Assembly: GCF_035621495.1 (NCBI RefSeq)
Contig: NZ_CP141821.1
Span: forward strand, 1,950,760-2,014,759
Reading direction: 5' to 3'
Origin: Thermococcus sp. SY098
Lineage (GTDB): Archaea > Methanobacteriota_B > Thermococci > Thermococcales > Thermococcaceae
DNA: 64,000 nucleotides
Below are positions 53,090-60,985 of the stretch, piece after piece. The notes below the pieces were generated by a model, which was not told the DNA's origin, did no database searches, and saw nothing but the letters and a program-made list of their open reading frames with translations. Numbering within the stretch: the stretch's first letter is position 1; every line of letters starts with the position of its first letter. The position numbers were made by a program, and so were the translations under genes.

Positions 53090-53225
53090 CCCGTTCCCCA
53101 ATATTTTTCGTATTTTTGGCTTTAAAATCTTAACATATGTAATGTCCACCATTAAGGCTGTCTAAAGCAACCTTTAAATTACATGGCAGTGAAATATTTC
53201 ATGCATAAACCTTTGGGGTGATACT

Positions 53226-54503
53226 ATGAGCTATGCAGAATATAAGGATAAGGTTCTGGAGTTTGTTGAGATGCACGAAAAGTGGAGAGCATCAACAATT
53301 AATTTGATTGCAAGCGAAAACGTAACCTCTCCAAGTGTCACAAGGGCTGTGGCGAGTGGTTTCATGCATAAATATGCCGAAGGCTGGCCGAGGCAGAGAT
53401 ATTATCAGGGATGTAAGTACGTTGATGAAGTTGAGCTTATTGGTGTTGACCTCTTCTGCAAGCTCTTCAAGAGTGATTTTGCAGATCTGAGACCGATTTC
53501 AGGTACAAACGCAAACCAAGCCGCATTCTTTGGCCTCACACAGCCTGGAGACAACGTTATAGTCCTTCACACCTCTCATGGTGGACACATAAGCCACATG
53601 CCATTTGGTGCAGCTGGTATGAGAGGTCTCAACGTCTTCACATGGCCATTTGACAATGAAAGCTTTAACATTGACGTTGACAAAGCAGCTCAGCTCATCA
53701 GAGAGAAGGAGCCAAAGCTTATAGTCTTCGGCGGTTCTCTGTTCCCGTTCCCACATCCAGTCAAAGAGCTCGCTCCAGTAGCTAAAGAGGTTGGAGCATA
53801 TGTTATGTACGATGCAGCACACGTTCTCGGATTGATCGCTGGAGGAGAGTTCCAAGACCCACTTAGAGAAGGTGCTGATATAATAACCTCTTCAACCCAC
53901 AAGACATTCCCAGGCCCACAGGGCGGTGTGATTCTCTACAAGAACTTTGGTGAGGATGTTGCAAAGCTCCAGTGGGCAATCTTCCCGGGAGTTCTCAGCA
54001 ACCACCACCTCCACCACATGGCTGGAAAAGTCATCACAGCGGCGGAGATGCTTGAGTACGGTGAAGCTTACGCAAAGCAGATTGTAAAGAACGCAAAAGC
54101 TTTAGCTGAGGCTTTGGCCGAAGAAGGATTCAACGTCATCGGTGAAGACCAAGGCTACACCAAGAGCCACCAGGTTATAGTTGATGTTAGCGACCTTCAC
54201 GAAGCAGCAGGTGGATGGGCGGCGCCGCTCTTAGAGGAAGCGGGAATAATCCTCAACAAGAACCTCTTACCATGGGATCCGCTTGAAAAGGTCAACACAC
54301 CAAGCGGATTGAGAATAGGTGTCCAGGAGATGACAAGAGTTGGAATGATGGAAGACGACATGAAAGAAATTGCAAGGTTCATGAGGCGCGTACTGATTGA
54401 CAAAGAGGATCCAAAGAAGGTCGAGAAGGAGGTCTTCGAGTTCAGAAAGCAGTTCCAGAAGGTCTACTACTCCTTCGACTACGGCTTGCCAATGAAGGAG
54501 TGA
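53226..54503 (+). CDS. glyA: Serine hydroxymethyltransferase
   Basis: 425 residues. The PLP lysine is in SSTHKTFPGPQGG. LIASENVTSPSV and YAEGWPRQRYYQGCKYVDE mark the substrate site. It interconverts serine and glycine, in archaea with a modified folate. The ribosome binding site is TTGGGGTGATACT. Confidence 0.95.
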   Translation: MSYAEYKDKVLEFVEMHEKWRASTINLIASENVTSPSVTRAVASGFMHKYAEGWPRQRYYQGCKYVDEVELIGVDLFCKLFKSDFADLRPISGTNANQAAFFGLTQPGDNVIVLHTSHGGHISHMPFGAAGMRGLNVFTWPFDNESFNIDVDKAAQLIREKEPKLIVFGGSLFPFPHPVKELAPVAKEVGAYVMYDAAHVLGLIAGGEFQDPLREGADIITSSTHKTFPGPQGGVILYKNFGEDVAKLQWAIFPGVLSNHHLHHMAGKVITAAEMLEYGEAYAKQIVKNAKALAEALAEEGFNVIGEDQGYTKSHQVIVDVSDLHEAAGGWAAPLLEEAGIILNKNLLPWDPLEKVNTPSGLRIGVQEMTRVGMMEDDMKEIARFMRRVLIDKEDPKKVEKEVFEFRKQFQKVYYSFDYGLPMKE

Positions 54504-54530
54504 TTTTTCTCTTCTTTTTCTTTTGGTTTC
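54504..54530 (+). terminator. T-rich terminator after glyA
   Basis: Several T4 and T5 tracts broken by C follow the stop codon. Confidence 0.45.
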
Positions 54531-54596
54531 GATTTGGGTTGAAGCTGTCGAGAAGTTTATATTGTTGTGGCATTATACTTCACAATAGTGGTGATG

Positions 54597-55400
54597 ATGA
54601 AAACGGTTATTTATACAGTGTTTCTGTCACTTATGGTTGCACTTGCATATCTAACCATTTCACCCGATGATACGGAGAAATATGGTCAAAAAATGCTCCC
54701 CTGTGAGATTCCTTCAGAGCCTTTACGCCCTTCCTATAACCATTCCTTCTTCTGTTGTCCTGGAAAGGTAGGCTACTGGATAAGTGCAGGTTACAAATCT
54801 CCGGGAGAAATAATTGGGTTTAGTGCTCGGAATGTTCCTCTAAACCACAATGGCACAGTGGTTTTTGTTATCTACAAGAAAACTAAGGATGGCTGGAAAA
54901 TTATCTACACCGAAAATGACTGGCATGCTGAATTTATTCTCCCGTCTGAGCAGAACGTTACTTATGCTTTATCTGTGTATGTTTTTGACAAGGACTGCAA
55001 TTTGATTGACAGCTTGTATTCTACAGTTTTTGTCCCAATTCAAAAGCTCAATGTCGAATTGTATCTTGATAAAAGGATTTACAAACCAGGTGAAACTGCA
55101 AAGCTGACAATTAAAAATACAGGCAAAGCACCGATACTGGTGGGGAATCCATATGAGATTTATAGATTCGAAAATGGAAGCTGGGAGAGAGTTAAGCTGG
55201 GGGTGTTCTTCACCTTAGAGGGGTATGAAATTATGCCAAGGCAATCTTGGACTCAGAAAGTTGGGTTGATGTATTTCAATGAGAGCACTTGGAACTCATA
55301 TCCTTTACCTCCTGGAAGATACAAAGTAATAAAGGAAGTACTCGGGATAGGAGTTGAGGAAAAGCTAACACTTGAGGTGGAGTTTGAGATTAGGGAATAG
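54597..55400 (+). CDS. Secreted or membrane-anchored protein with Ig-like domain
   Basis: 267 residues. A signal anchor (about 1-20, MKTVIYTVFLSLMVALAYL) precedes an extracellular region with a FCCPGKVGYWISAG cysteine pair and a C-terminal Ig-like domain (YKPGETAKLTIKNTG). The function is unknown. ATG 54597 lies behind GTGGTGATG; the extension from 54567 is unsupported. Confidence 0.75.
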   Translation: MKTVIYTVFLSLMVALAYLTISPDDTEKYGQKMLPCEIPSEPLRPSYNHSFFCCPGKVGYWISAGYKSPGEIIGFSARNVPLNHNGTVVFVIYKKTKDGWKIIYTENDWHAEFILPSEQNVTYALSVYVFDKDCNLIDSLYSTVFVPIQKLNVELYLDKRIYKPGETAKLTIKNTGKAPILVGNPYEIYRFENGSWERVKLGVFFTLEGYEIMPRQSWTQKVGLMYFNESTWNSYPLPPGRYKVIKEVLGIGVEEKLTLEVEFEIRE

Positions 55401-55537
55401 TCACGTATATCCTGGTTCTATTCACTTCAATGTCGAAGTTTTTACTCATCATCAGTGCTCCATAAGATTATTCCAAGTTGGCAAAACTTTTTATCCTCTT
55501 TTACCATACCTAACCCTCGGCTAAAGGGGTGAGAAAA

Positions 55538-55867
55538 ATGGTGAAGTTCTGCCCAAAGTGCGGAAGCATAATGCTCCCTGATAGAAAGAGAGGAGTCTTT
55601 GTTTGCAGGAAGTGTGGCTATGAGGAGCCTCTAAACCCAGAGGCTGCTAAGGCTTACCGCCTAACCCAGAAAGTTGAGCACAAAGTTGAAGACATTCCAG
55701 TAATTGAGCAGGATTTGGCGACACTGCCGAAGGTGAAGATAACCTGTCCAAAGTGTGGAAATGACGAAGCCTACTGGTGGGAGCTGCAGACAAGGGCTGG
55801 GGATGAGCCCTCAACTATATTCTACAGATGCACAAAGTGTGGCTATACATGGAGGAGCTATGAGTGA
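55538..55867 (+). CDS. tfs: Transcription elongation factor TFS
   Basis: 109 residues. Two zinc ribbons: N-terminal CPKCGS...CRKCGY and C-terminal CPKCGNDEAYWWELQ...CTKCGY. The acidic DEP hairpin that enters the polymerase active site to stimulate RNA cleavage is present. It heads the replication operon: its stop overlaps the small ORF by 1 nt. ATG 55538 follows GGGGTGAGAAAA. Confidence 0.95.
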   Translation: MVKFCPKCGSIMLPDRKRGVFVCRKCGYEEPLNPEAAKAYRLTQKVEHKVEDIPVIEQDLATLPKVKITCPKCGNDEAYWWELQTRAGDEPSTIFYRCTKCGYTWRSYE

Positions 55868-56040
55868 TGAGCATGAGAGAGGAAGTTGAAGTCTTAAGAA
55901 GGCTCGCAGAAAAGGCTTTAAAGGAGTTGGATGAAGCATATAAAAGGATACCTGATGTGAACAATGGAAAAACTTATCTACTTCGTGGAAAAGAAAGGGT
56001 TAGATTGATGCTCAAAATTCTCAACGATATGGAGGTGTGA
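55867..56040 (+). CDS. Small 57-residue helical protein between TFS and PCNA
   Basis: Too short for many gene callers. The product starts MSMREEVEVLRRLA and ends LMLKILNDMEV, highly charged and predicted helical in its first half (about 3-28) and at its end. It overlaps the TFS stop by 1 nt (TGATG), and its last codons carry GGAGGTG, the ribosome binding site of PCNA. It is therefore translated with the operon. I do not recognise a family. It might be a small partner of PCNA or of RNA polymerase, which is inference from position. Confidence 0.7.
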   Translation: MSMREEVEVLRRLAEKALKELDEAYKRIPDVNNGKTYLLRGKERVRLMLKILNDMEV

Positions 56041-56042
56041 AG

Positions 56043-56795
56043 ATGCCGTTTGAGATTGTTTTTGATGGGGCAAAGGACTTTGCAACTTTGATAGCAACTG
56101 CAAGCAATTTGATTGATGAAGCAGCCTTTAAGGTTACTGAAGATGGGATAAGCATGAGGGCAATGGATCCAAGCAGAGTCGTTCTTATTGACCTCAACCT
56201 GCCGGCTGGAATTTTCTCAAAATATGAGGTTGATGGGGAAGAAACAATCGGCGTTAATATGGACCACTTCAAGAAAATCCTCAAGAGAGGAAAGAGCAAG
56301 GACATTCTTATCCTTAAAAAAGGTGAGGAGAACTTCCTTGAGGTAACCCTTCAGGGAACAGCAACAAGGACATTCAGACTGCCGCTCATCGAGGTCGAAG
56401 AGCTTGAGCTTGAGCTTCCAGAGCTGCCCTTCACAGCAAAAGCAGTTGTTCTGGGTGAGGTTCTCAAAGAAGCCGTTAAGGATGCATCACTCGTCAGCGA
56501 CAGCCTGAAGTTCATCGCAAAAGAGAACGAGTTTATAATGAAGGCTGAAGGAGAGACTAACGAGGTTGAGATAAAGCTCACACTTGAAGACGAAGGCTTG
56601 CTTGACCTTGAAGTCCAGGAGGAAACAAAGAGCGCCTATGGAATCAGCTATCTCGCTGATATGGTCAAGGGAATTGGTAAGGCAGATGAAGTCATCATTC
56701 AGTTTGGAAACGACATGCCCCTTCAGATGGACTATCCAGTAAGAGATGAAGGAAAGCTGACCTTCCTTCTTGCACCAAGAGTTGAGGAGGAGTGA
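56043..56795 (+). CDS. pcn: DNA polymerase sliding clamp PCNA
   Basis: 250 residues, almost identical in plan to Pyrococcus furiosus PCNA: FKVTEDGISMRAMDPSRVVL, the interdomain connector around PLIEVEELELELPELPF, and the C-terminal TFLLAPRVEEE. It forms a trimeric ring for PolB, PolD, FEN1 and ligase. ATG 56043 follows GGAGGTGTGAAG. Confidence 0.97.
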   Translation: MPFEIVFDGAKDFATLIATASNLIDEAAFKVTEDGISMRAMDPSRVVLIDLNLPAGIFSKYEVDGEETIGVNMDHFKKILKRGKSKDILILKKGEENFLEVTLQGTATRTFRLPLIEVEELELELPELPFTAKAVVLGEVLKEAVKDASLVSDSLKFIAKENEFIMKAEGETNEVEIKLTLEDEGLLDLEVQEETKSAYGISYLADMVKGIGKADEVIIQFGNDMPLQMDYPVRDEGKLTFLLAPRVEEE

Positions 56796-56813
56796 TTTTC
56801 TTATTCTTTTTTA
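56796..56813 (+). other. T-rich spacer between PCNA and GINS
   Basis: TTTCTTATTCTTTTTTAT lies between the two genes. It could be a weak terminator that lowers GINS expression relative to PCNA, or simply a spacer, as the GINS ribosome binding site follows at once. Confidence 0.3.
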
Positions 56814-56825
56814 TAGGTGATTCAT

Positions 56826-57398
56826 TTGGACATTGTAAAACTTAGGGAACTCCTTGAAAGAGAGCTTTCATCTAATGAGCTTGCTCCCCTTGATGAGGAA
56901 TTTTACAAGGAGTTTGATAGCTTAGTTCGAGCGTTAAAGCTCAGAGCAGAGAGTTCAAAGGAAAGGGGAGAAACCGTTGAAGAGAGGCTTTATTTGGCTG
57001 AACTCAACATTGCAGAGAATTTAATGAAGGAAATAATCAAAATAAGGCTTCACAAGATAGTAGATTTGGCTTTTGAGGGAAGACCTCAGAGTTTAGTAAG
57101 TGAAGAAAAGAAGATATTTGCAATTCTCATGGCATTTATAAATCGCGAACCTCTGCCTCTCTCTGGTGAAGTGGAATTTGAAGAAGTTGCTGAAGAGGAG
57201 GGTAAAATTAAAGCACCTGTTGGTAAACGCGTTATCTGGGAAGCTTATCTAATCAAAGTTGATATCCCCAAAGTTCTTGATGAAAAGCTCAGGGAGTATG
57301 GGCCATTCAAGGCTGGTGACCTTGTAACACTCCCAAAGAGCATTGGAAGAATCCTTGTGGAGAGAGATGCCGCGAAGCTTATAGACATAAACCCGTGA
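56826..57398 (+). CDS. Archaeal GINS subunit (Gins51/Gins15)
   Basis: 190 residues with the alpha-helical A domain first (MDIVKLRELLERELSS, RLYLAELNIAENL) and a small C-terminal B domain (GPFKAGDLVTLPKSIGRILVERDAA). That A-B order is the Gins51 type. It joins MCM and GAN in the replicative helicase. TTG 56826 follows TAGGTGATTCA; the in-frame GTG 56817 is part of that site. Confidence 0.88.
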   Translation: MDIVKLRELLERELSSNELAPLDEEFYKEFDSLVRALKLRAESSKERGETVEERLYLAELNIAENLMKEIIKIRLHKIVDLAFEGRPQSLVSEEKKIFAILMAFINREPLPLSGEVEFEEVAEEEGKIKAPVGKRVIWEAYLIKVDIPKVLDEKLREYGPFKAGDLVTLPKSIGRILVERDAAKLIDINP

Positions 57399-57404
57399 TG
57401 GAAA

Positions 57405-59312
57405 ATGTTTTCCGTGTGCATGAGAGATTGTTATGATACCTGCTCAATCATAAGTGAAATTAGGAGGGGTAAACTTTTTGTTAGAGGGAATCCCGAACAT
57501 CCGATAACTCAAGGCTTTTTGTGTCCTAAGGGAGCCTTGCTGCCGAAGTGGTTCCACAGTGAAGAGCGATTAAAGGTCCCTCTCATAAGAGAAGGCGAAA
57601 GGGGGACAGGAAAATTCAGGGAAGCAACTTGGAGTGAGGCCATACGCTTAGTTGCGGATAAGATTAAAGAAACAATCAAGAGATATGGAAGCGAAAGCAT
57701 ATTGGTTTACAACTATGCTGGTGATAGGGGTGTTGTTAATTTCTACTTCCCAATGAGGCTTTTCCACTATTTGAATGCAAGCTTTTTGGACTACGGAATA
57801 TGTGATAGGGCTGGACAAGAAGCTTTGAAAGATGTCTATGGGACGGCGGTGGGCTTAGACCCAGAAGAGCTGAAAAATCAAAAGCTAATTGTTTATTGGG
57901 GAATAAATGCTTTTTGGACTAATCTTCACGGTTTCATGCTTGCCAAAAAGTATGGCTTGGAGATTTGGGCAGTTGATGTTGTAAGAACTGAGACTGCAAA
58001 AAGAAGCAACAAATTCTTCCAAATAAAGCCCAACACAGATGTTCTCTTTGCTTTGGGAATTGCGAGAATCATAATCGAGAATGAGCTGTATGATGTGGAC
58101 TTTATTAGAAAGAATGTTTATGGATTTGATGAATTCAAGAATTATGTAAAAAAGATTGACTTGGACTTTGTTAGCAGGGAAACTGGTGTCGAGAAAAAGC
58201 AGATTGAAGAGTTTGCTTTTGAATACGCAGAAAAAAGAGGGGTTATTCATATAGGCTACGGCTTCCAGCGTTCTTTGGCTGGGGGAGAAGCAGTTAGGGC
58301 AATTTCTCTTTTGCCAGCTTTAGTTGGTCATGAGTTTGGCTTTATCTATGACATGAAAACCATTGACAAGAGCTATGCTGAAGGAGCTTTTCTGAGAACC
58401 CAGCCAGCAAGAAGAATTCCGCAGATGAAGCTGGCGGAATATGTTGAAAGGGGAGAAATCAGGTTTCTCTACATTTATAATTCAAACCCTTTGGCTTCTC
58501 TCCCAAATCAGAATCGCCTAAGGAAGGCATTAAAAGAGAGTGACATCTTTGTTGTTGTTCATGACATCTTTTTAACCGATACAGCTCTTTTTGCAGATGT
58601 TGTTCTGCCAGCAAACACATTTTTCGAGCGCTTGGATATAGCGGATTCCTACTATCACCGCTATGTCGCACTAAATGAGCCAGTTGCGAAGCTTTATGGG
58701 AGGAGCAACAGGGAAGTGACTGTAATGCTGGCAAAAGCCCTTGGGATTGATAATCCCTATCTTTACGAAACTGAGGAAGCCATTATTAGAAAAATCCTTC
58801 AGCAAAATGATTTAAGCTGGGAGGAGCTTAGAAAGAAAGGATTTCTAAAAGTACCTGAAAAGCCAAGAAAATATCACACCCCAAGCGGAAAGATTGAGTT
58901 CTACTCCCAAAGAGCAGTTAAGAGAGGGCTTTCACCATTTCCACAATATACGCCGCTCAAAGGGGAGTATCCATTGCTGCTTCTCAGCCCAACATACAGA
59001 ATGACAATAACAAGTCAGTACCATAACACCTATGGAATTATAGACCCCTACTTGTACATGAATCCTAAAGATGCTGAGGAGAGAGGAATTAAAAATGGTG
59101 ACTTGGTGGAGGTTTACAACGAATATGGAAGAATAAAAACCGCAGTAAAATTAACTGAAGATGTTCCTGAAGGAGTTGTTGTCCTATACAAAGCTTTTTG
59201 GATTTCAAAGCTTGGCTGGAATGTCAATGTACTCACTGCTGACAGCACTGTTGAAAAATATGGAAATGCATCGGCATATCATTCAACTTGGGTAGAGATA
59301 AGGAAAATTTAA
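57405..59312 (+). CDS. Molybdopterin (Mo/W) oxidoreductase, DMSO reductase family
   Basis: 635 residues. The N terminus carries C5, C9, C13 and C40 for a [4Fe-4S] cluster. The metal-ligand region is DYGICDRAG (cysteine about 133). YNSNPLASLPNQ and LFADVVLPANTFFE are typical of the family, and the C-terminal MGD-binding domain begins near 520. There is no twin-arginine signal, so it is cytoplasmic. No electron-transfer or membrane subunit is adjacent. Substrate unknown. It starts 7 nt after the GINS stop. Confidence 0.85.
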   Translation: MFSVCMRDCYDTCSIISEIRRGKLFVRGNPEHPITQGFLCPKGALLPKWFHSEERLKVPLIREGERGTGKFREATWSEAIRLVADKIKETIKRYGSESILVYNYAGDRGVVNFYFPMRLFHYLNASFLDYGICDRAGQEALKDVYGTAVGLDPEELKNQKLIVYWGINAFWTNLHGFMLAKKYGLEIWAVDVVRTETAKRSNKFFQIKPNTDVLFALGIARIIIENELYDVDFIRKNVYGFDEFKNYVKKIDLDFVSRETGVEKKQIEEFAFEYAEKRGVIHIGYGFQRSLAGGEAVRAISLLPALVGHEFGFIYDMKTIDKSYAEGAFLRTQPARRIPQMKLAEYVERGEIRFLYIYNSNPLASLPNQNRLRKALKESDIFVVVHDIFLTDTALFADVVLPANTFFERLDIADSYYHRYVALNEPVAKLYGRSNREVTVMLAKALGIDNPYLYETEEAIIRKILQQNDLSWEELRKKGFLKVPEKPRKYHTPSGKIEFYSQRAVKRGLSPFPQYTPLKGEYPLLLLSPTYRMTITSQYHNTYGIIDPYLYMNPKDAEERGIKNGDLVEVYNEYGRIKTAVKLTEDVPEGVVVLYKAFWISKLGWNVNVLTADSTVEKYGNASAYHSTWVEIRKI

Positions 59313-59368
59313 GCAACACAAGTTCTCGCCTTTAACTCTTCTACTGGAATTTCAGCCTGATATTTTTA

Positions 59369-59383
59369 GGTTAGGTCTTAACC
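59369..59383. promoter_or_regulatory. Inverted repeat GGTTA-N5-TAACC upstream of the peroxiredoxin promoter
   Basis: A perfect 5-5-5 repeat 56 nt upstream of the peroxiredoxin TATA. It could be a binding site of a redox regulator; it does not match the SurR pattern GTT-N3-AAC. Confidence 0.3.
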
Positions 59384-59438
59384 CTTTAAGATAGCTTTGG
59401 ATATTAAACATGCTAATAATGTTAGGCAAACCGAAAAA

Positions 59439-59447
59439 TTTATATAT
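59439..59447 (+). promoter_or_regulatory. TATA box of the Prx6-type peroxiredoxin gene
   Basis: TTTATATAT preceded by GAAAAA lies 55 nt upstream of ATG 59494, a strong promoter form for this group. Confidence 0.55.
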
Positions 59448-59493
59448 TCGAACCATTTAGGTTATGATGAGAAAACAAACAAGGGTGATTGGA

Positions 59494-60144
59494 ATGGTTG
59501 TGATAGGGGAAAAGTTTCCGGAAGTTGAAGTTAAGACGACCCATGGGATAATTAAACTTCCAGACTACTTTGCGGAAAGGGGCAAGTGGTTCATATTATT
59601 CAGCCACCCAGCCGACTTTACACCAGTGTGTACAACCGAATTCTATGCAATGCAGAAAAGACTTGATGAATTTAGAGAGCTTGGTGTTGAACCTATCGGG
59701 CTCAGTGTTGACCAAGTTTTCAGTCACATCAAGTGGATGGAGTGGATAAAGGAAAACCTTGGCGTTGAGATTGAGTTCCCGGTTATAGCCGACGATCGCG
59801 GTGAGCTCGCTGACAAGCTTGGCATGATACCAAGCGGCGCAACAATCACAGCAAGGGCAGTCTTCATCGTTGACGACAAGGGAATCATAAGGGCAATTGT
59901 CTACTATCCAGCCGAAGTTGGAAGGGACTGGGATGAGATACTCAGATTAGTTAAGGCACTCAAGATAAGCACAGAGAAAGGCGTAGCACTCCCGCACAAG
60001 TGGCCAAACAACGAGCTCATCGGTGACAAGGTTATCATTCCACCAGCATCAACAATTGAAGAAAAGAAGCAGAGAGAAGAAGCAAAGGCTAAGGGAGAAA
60101 TCGAGTGTTATGACTGGTGGTTCTGCTACAAGAAGCTTGATTGA
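59494..60144 (+). CDS. Peroxiredoxin, archaeal Prx6 (ApTPx) type
   Basis: 216 residues, the same length as Pyrococcus PH1217. The peroxidatic cysteine C46 is in [14 protein letters not shown]205 and C211 in the tail CYDWWFC act in resolving, as in the Aeropyrum enzyme. It reduces peroxides and forms decamers. ATG 59494 follows GGTGATTGGA; the longer start at 59464 lies on the predicted transcript start and is unlikely. Confidence 0.93.
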   Translation: MVVIGEKFPEVEVKTTHGIIKLPDYFAERGKWFILFSHPADFTPVCTTEFYAMQKRLDEFRELGVEPIGLSVDQVFSHIKWMEWIKENLGVEIEFPVIADDRGELADKLGMIPSGATITARAVFIVDDKGIIRAIVYYPAEVGRDWDEILRLVKALKISTEKGVALPHKWPNNELIGDKVIIPPASTIEEKKQREEAKAKGEIECYDWWFCYKKLD

Positions 60145-60170
60145 TTTTTCTCTAACCTTTCTCTTCTCTT
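60145..60170 (+). terminator. Pyrimidine-rich terminator after the peroxiredoxin
   Basis: TTTTCTCTAACC followed by TTTCTCTTCTCTT after the stop; typical archaeal U-rich signal. Confidence 0.45.
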
Positions 60171-60206
60171 AACCTTGGGATAATTTTGAAATAAAACTAA
60201 AGAGGA

Positions 60207-60731
60207 TCAGAAATTGAAGTTGATATCCTTCATAAGCTGGTCGTAGAATTCTTCCTTGTAAATCTCCGGATAGCGTGTTATGTACTTGTACTGTTTTTTG
60301 AGGATATTATAATGGTTTTTCTCCATATCAGCAAGCATTTCAAGAAGAAGCTTGGTTTTTTCGGTGGCAGCATATCTGGCAAGCTCCTTGTAGAGTTTTT
60401 CACTAACAAGCTCAGCCTGCATAGCAATTTCGTAAACCTCGGTGATCTCTGTATCCTGTTTTTGAATAGCATCGCCCATTTTTTCTGCAATGACTTTAAA
60501 CTCGTCTATAATTTCAATATCAACTTTTTTGGGTTCTGTTTCTTCACTTCCTAATTTTTCCCTGATTTTTTCAACTATTCTGCGATGTTTGTCCTCTTCA
60601 TTGGCCAAGAACATGAGTTCGTCCTTTATGAGGTCACTTTTGACTAAGGAAGCGAGTTTTTCATACATCTCCTTAGTTCTGATTTCGGAGTTAACAGCTA
60701 TCTCAAAAACCTCCTTGTCTGTGATCTTCAT
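60207..60731 (-). CDS. Rubrerythrin-like ferritin-fold diiron protein
   Basis: 174 residues in a four-helix bundle with E and ExxH ligands: AVNSEIRTKEMYEKLA, FLANEEDKHRRIVEKI, EIAMQAELVSEKLYKELA and LADMEKNHYNILKK. There is no rubredoxin domain. It probably scavenges peroxide or binds iron, consistent with the neighbouring peroxiredoxins. ATG 60731 follows TGTGGTGATAGCT. Confidence 0.85.
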   Translation of the reverse strand: MKITDKEVFEIAVNSEIRTKEMYEKLASLVKSDLIKDELMFLANEEDKHRRIVEKIREKLGSEETEPKKVDIEIIDEFKVIAEKMGDAIQKQDTEITEVYEIAMQAELVSEKLYKELARYAATEKTKLLLEMLADMEKNHYNILKKQYKYITRYPEIYKEEFYDQLMKDINFNF

Positions 60732-60920
60732 AGCTATCACCACATTCAATTTTATTGTTTGATGTTATTAATGTTTCTACTTTAAACTATTAGGGATTTC
60801 AGCAGTTTATCTCTGGAAATTATCCAAGGAGTTACTTATCATTGTGCAGTTTTTGGATTCTCTATACATTTGCTAAGTTAGAACAGTCCAGCAACGTTTT
60901 CAAAAATTGATAAAATAAAA

Positions 60921-60929
60921 CTATATATA
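60921..60929 (+). promoter_or_regulatory. TATA box of the 2-oxoacid oxidoreductase operon
   Basis: CTATATATA, preceded by a run of A/T that suits a BRE, lies about 60 nt before ATG 60986. Confidence 0.55.
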
Positions 60930-60985
60930 CCCCATAGAGAAAACTTAACTATACGAAAATCAAACTTATTTGAGAGGGATTTGGT

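Noticed and set aside
53090-53152. Longer Sir2 reading frame
   Set aside because: It would run through the likely promoter and exceed the usual archaeal Sir2 length.
55430-55480. Possible C/D-box RNA on the minus strand (box C-like ATGATGA near 55450)
   Set aside because: No box D (CTGA) at a suitable distance and no paired C'/D' boxes were found.
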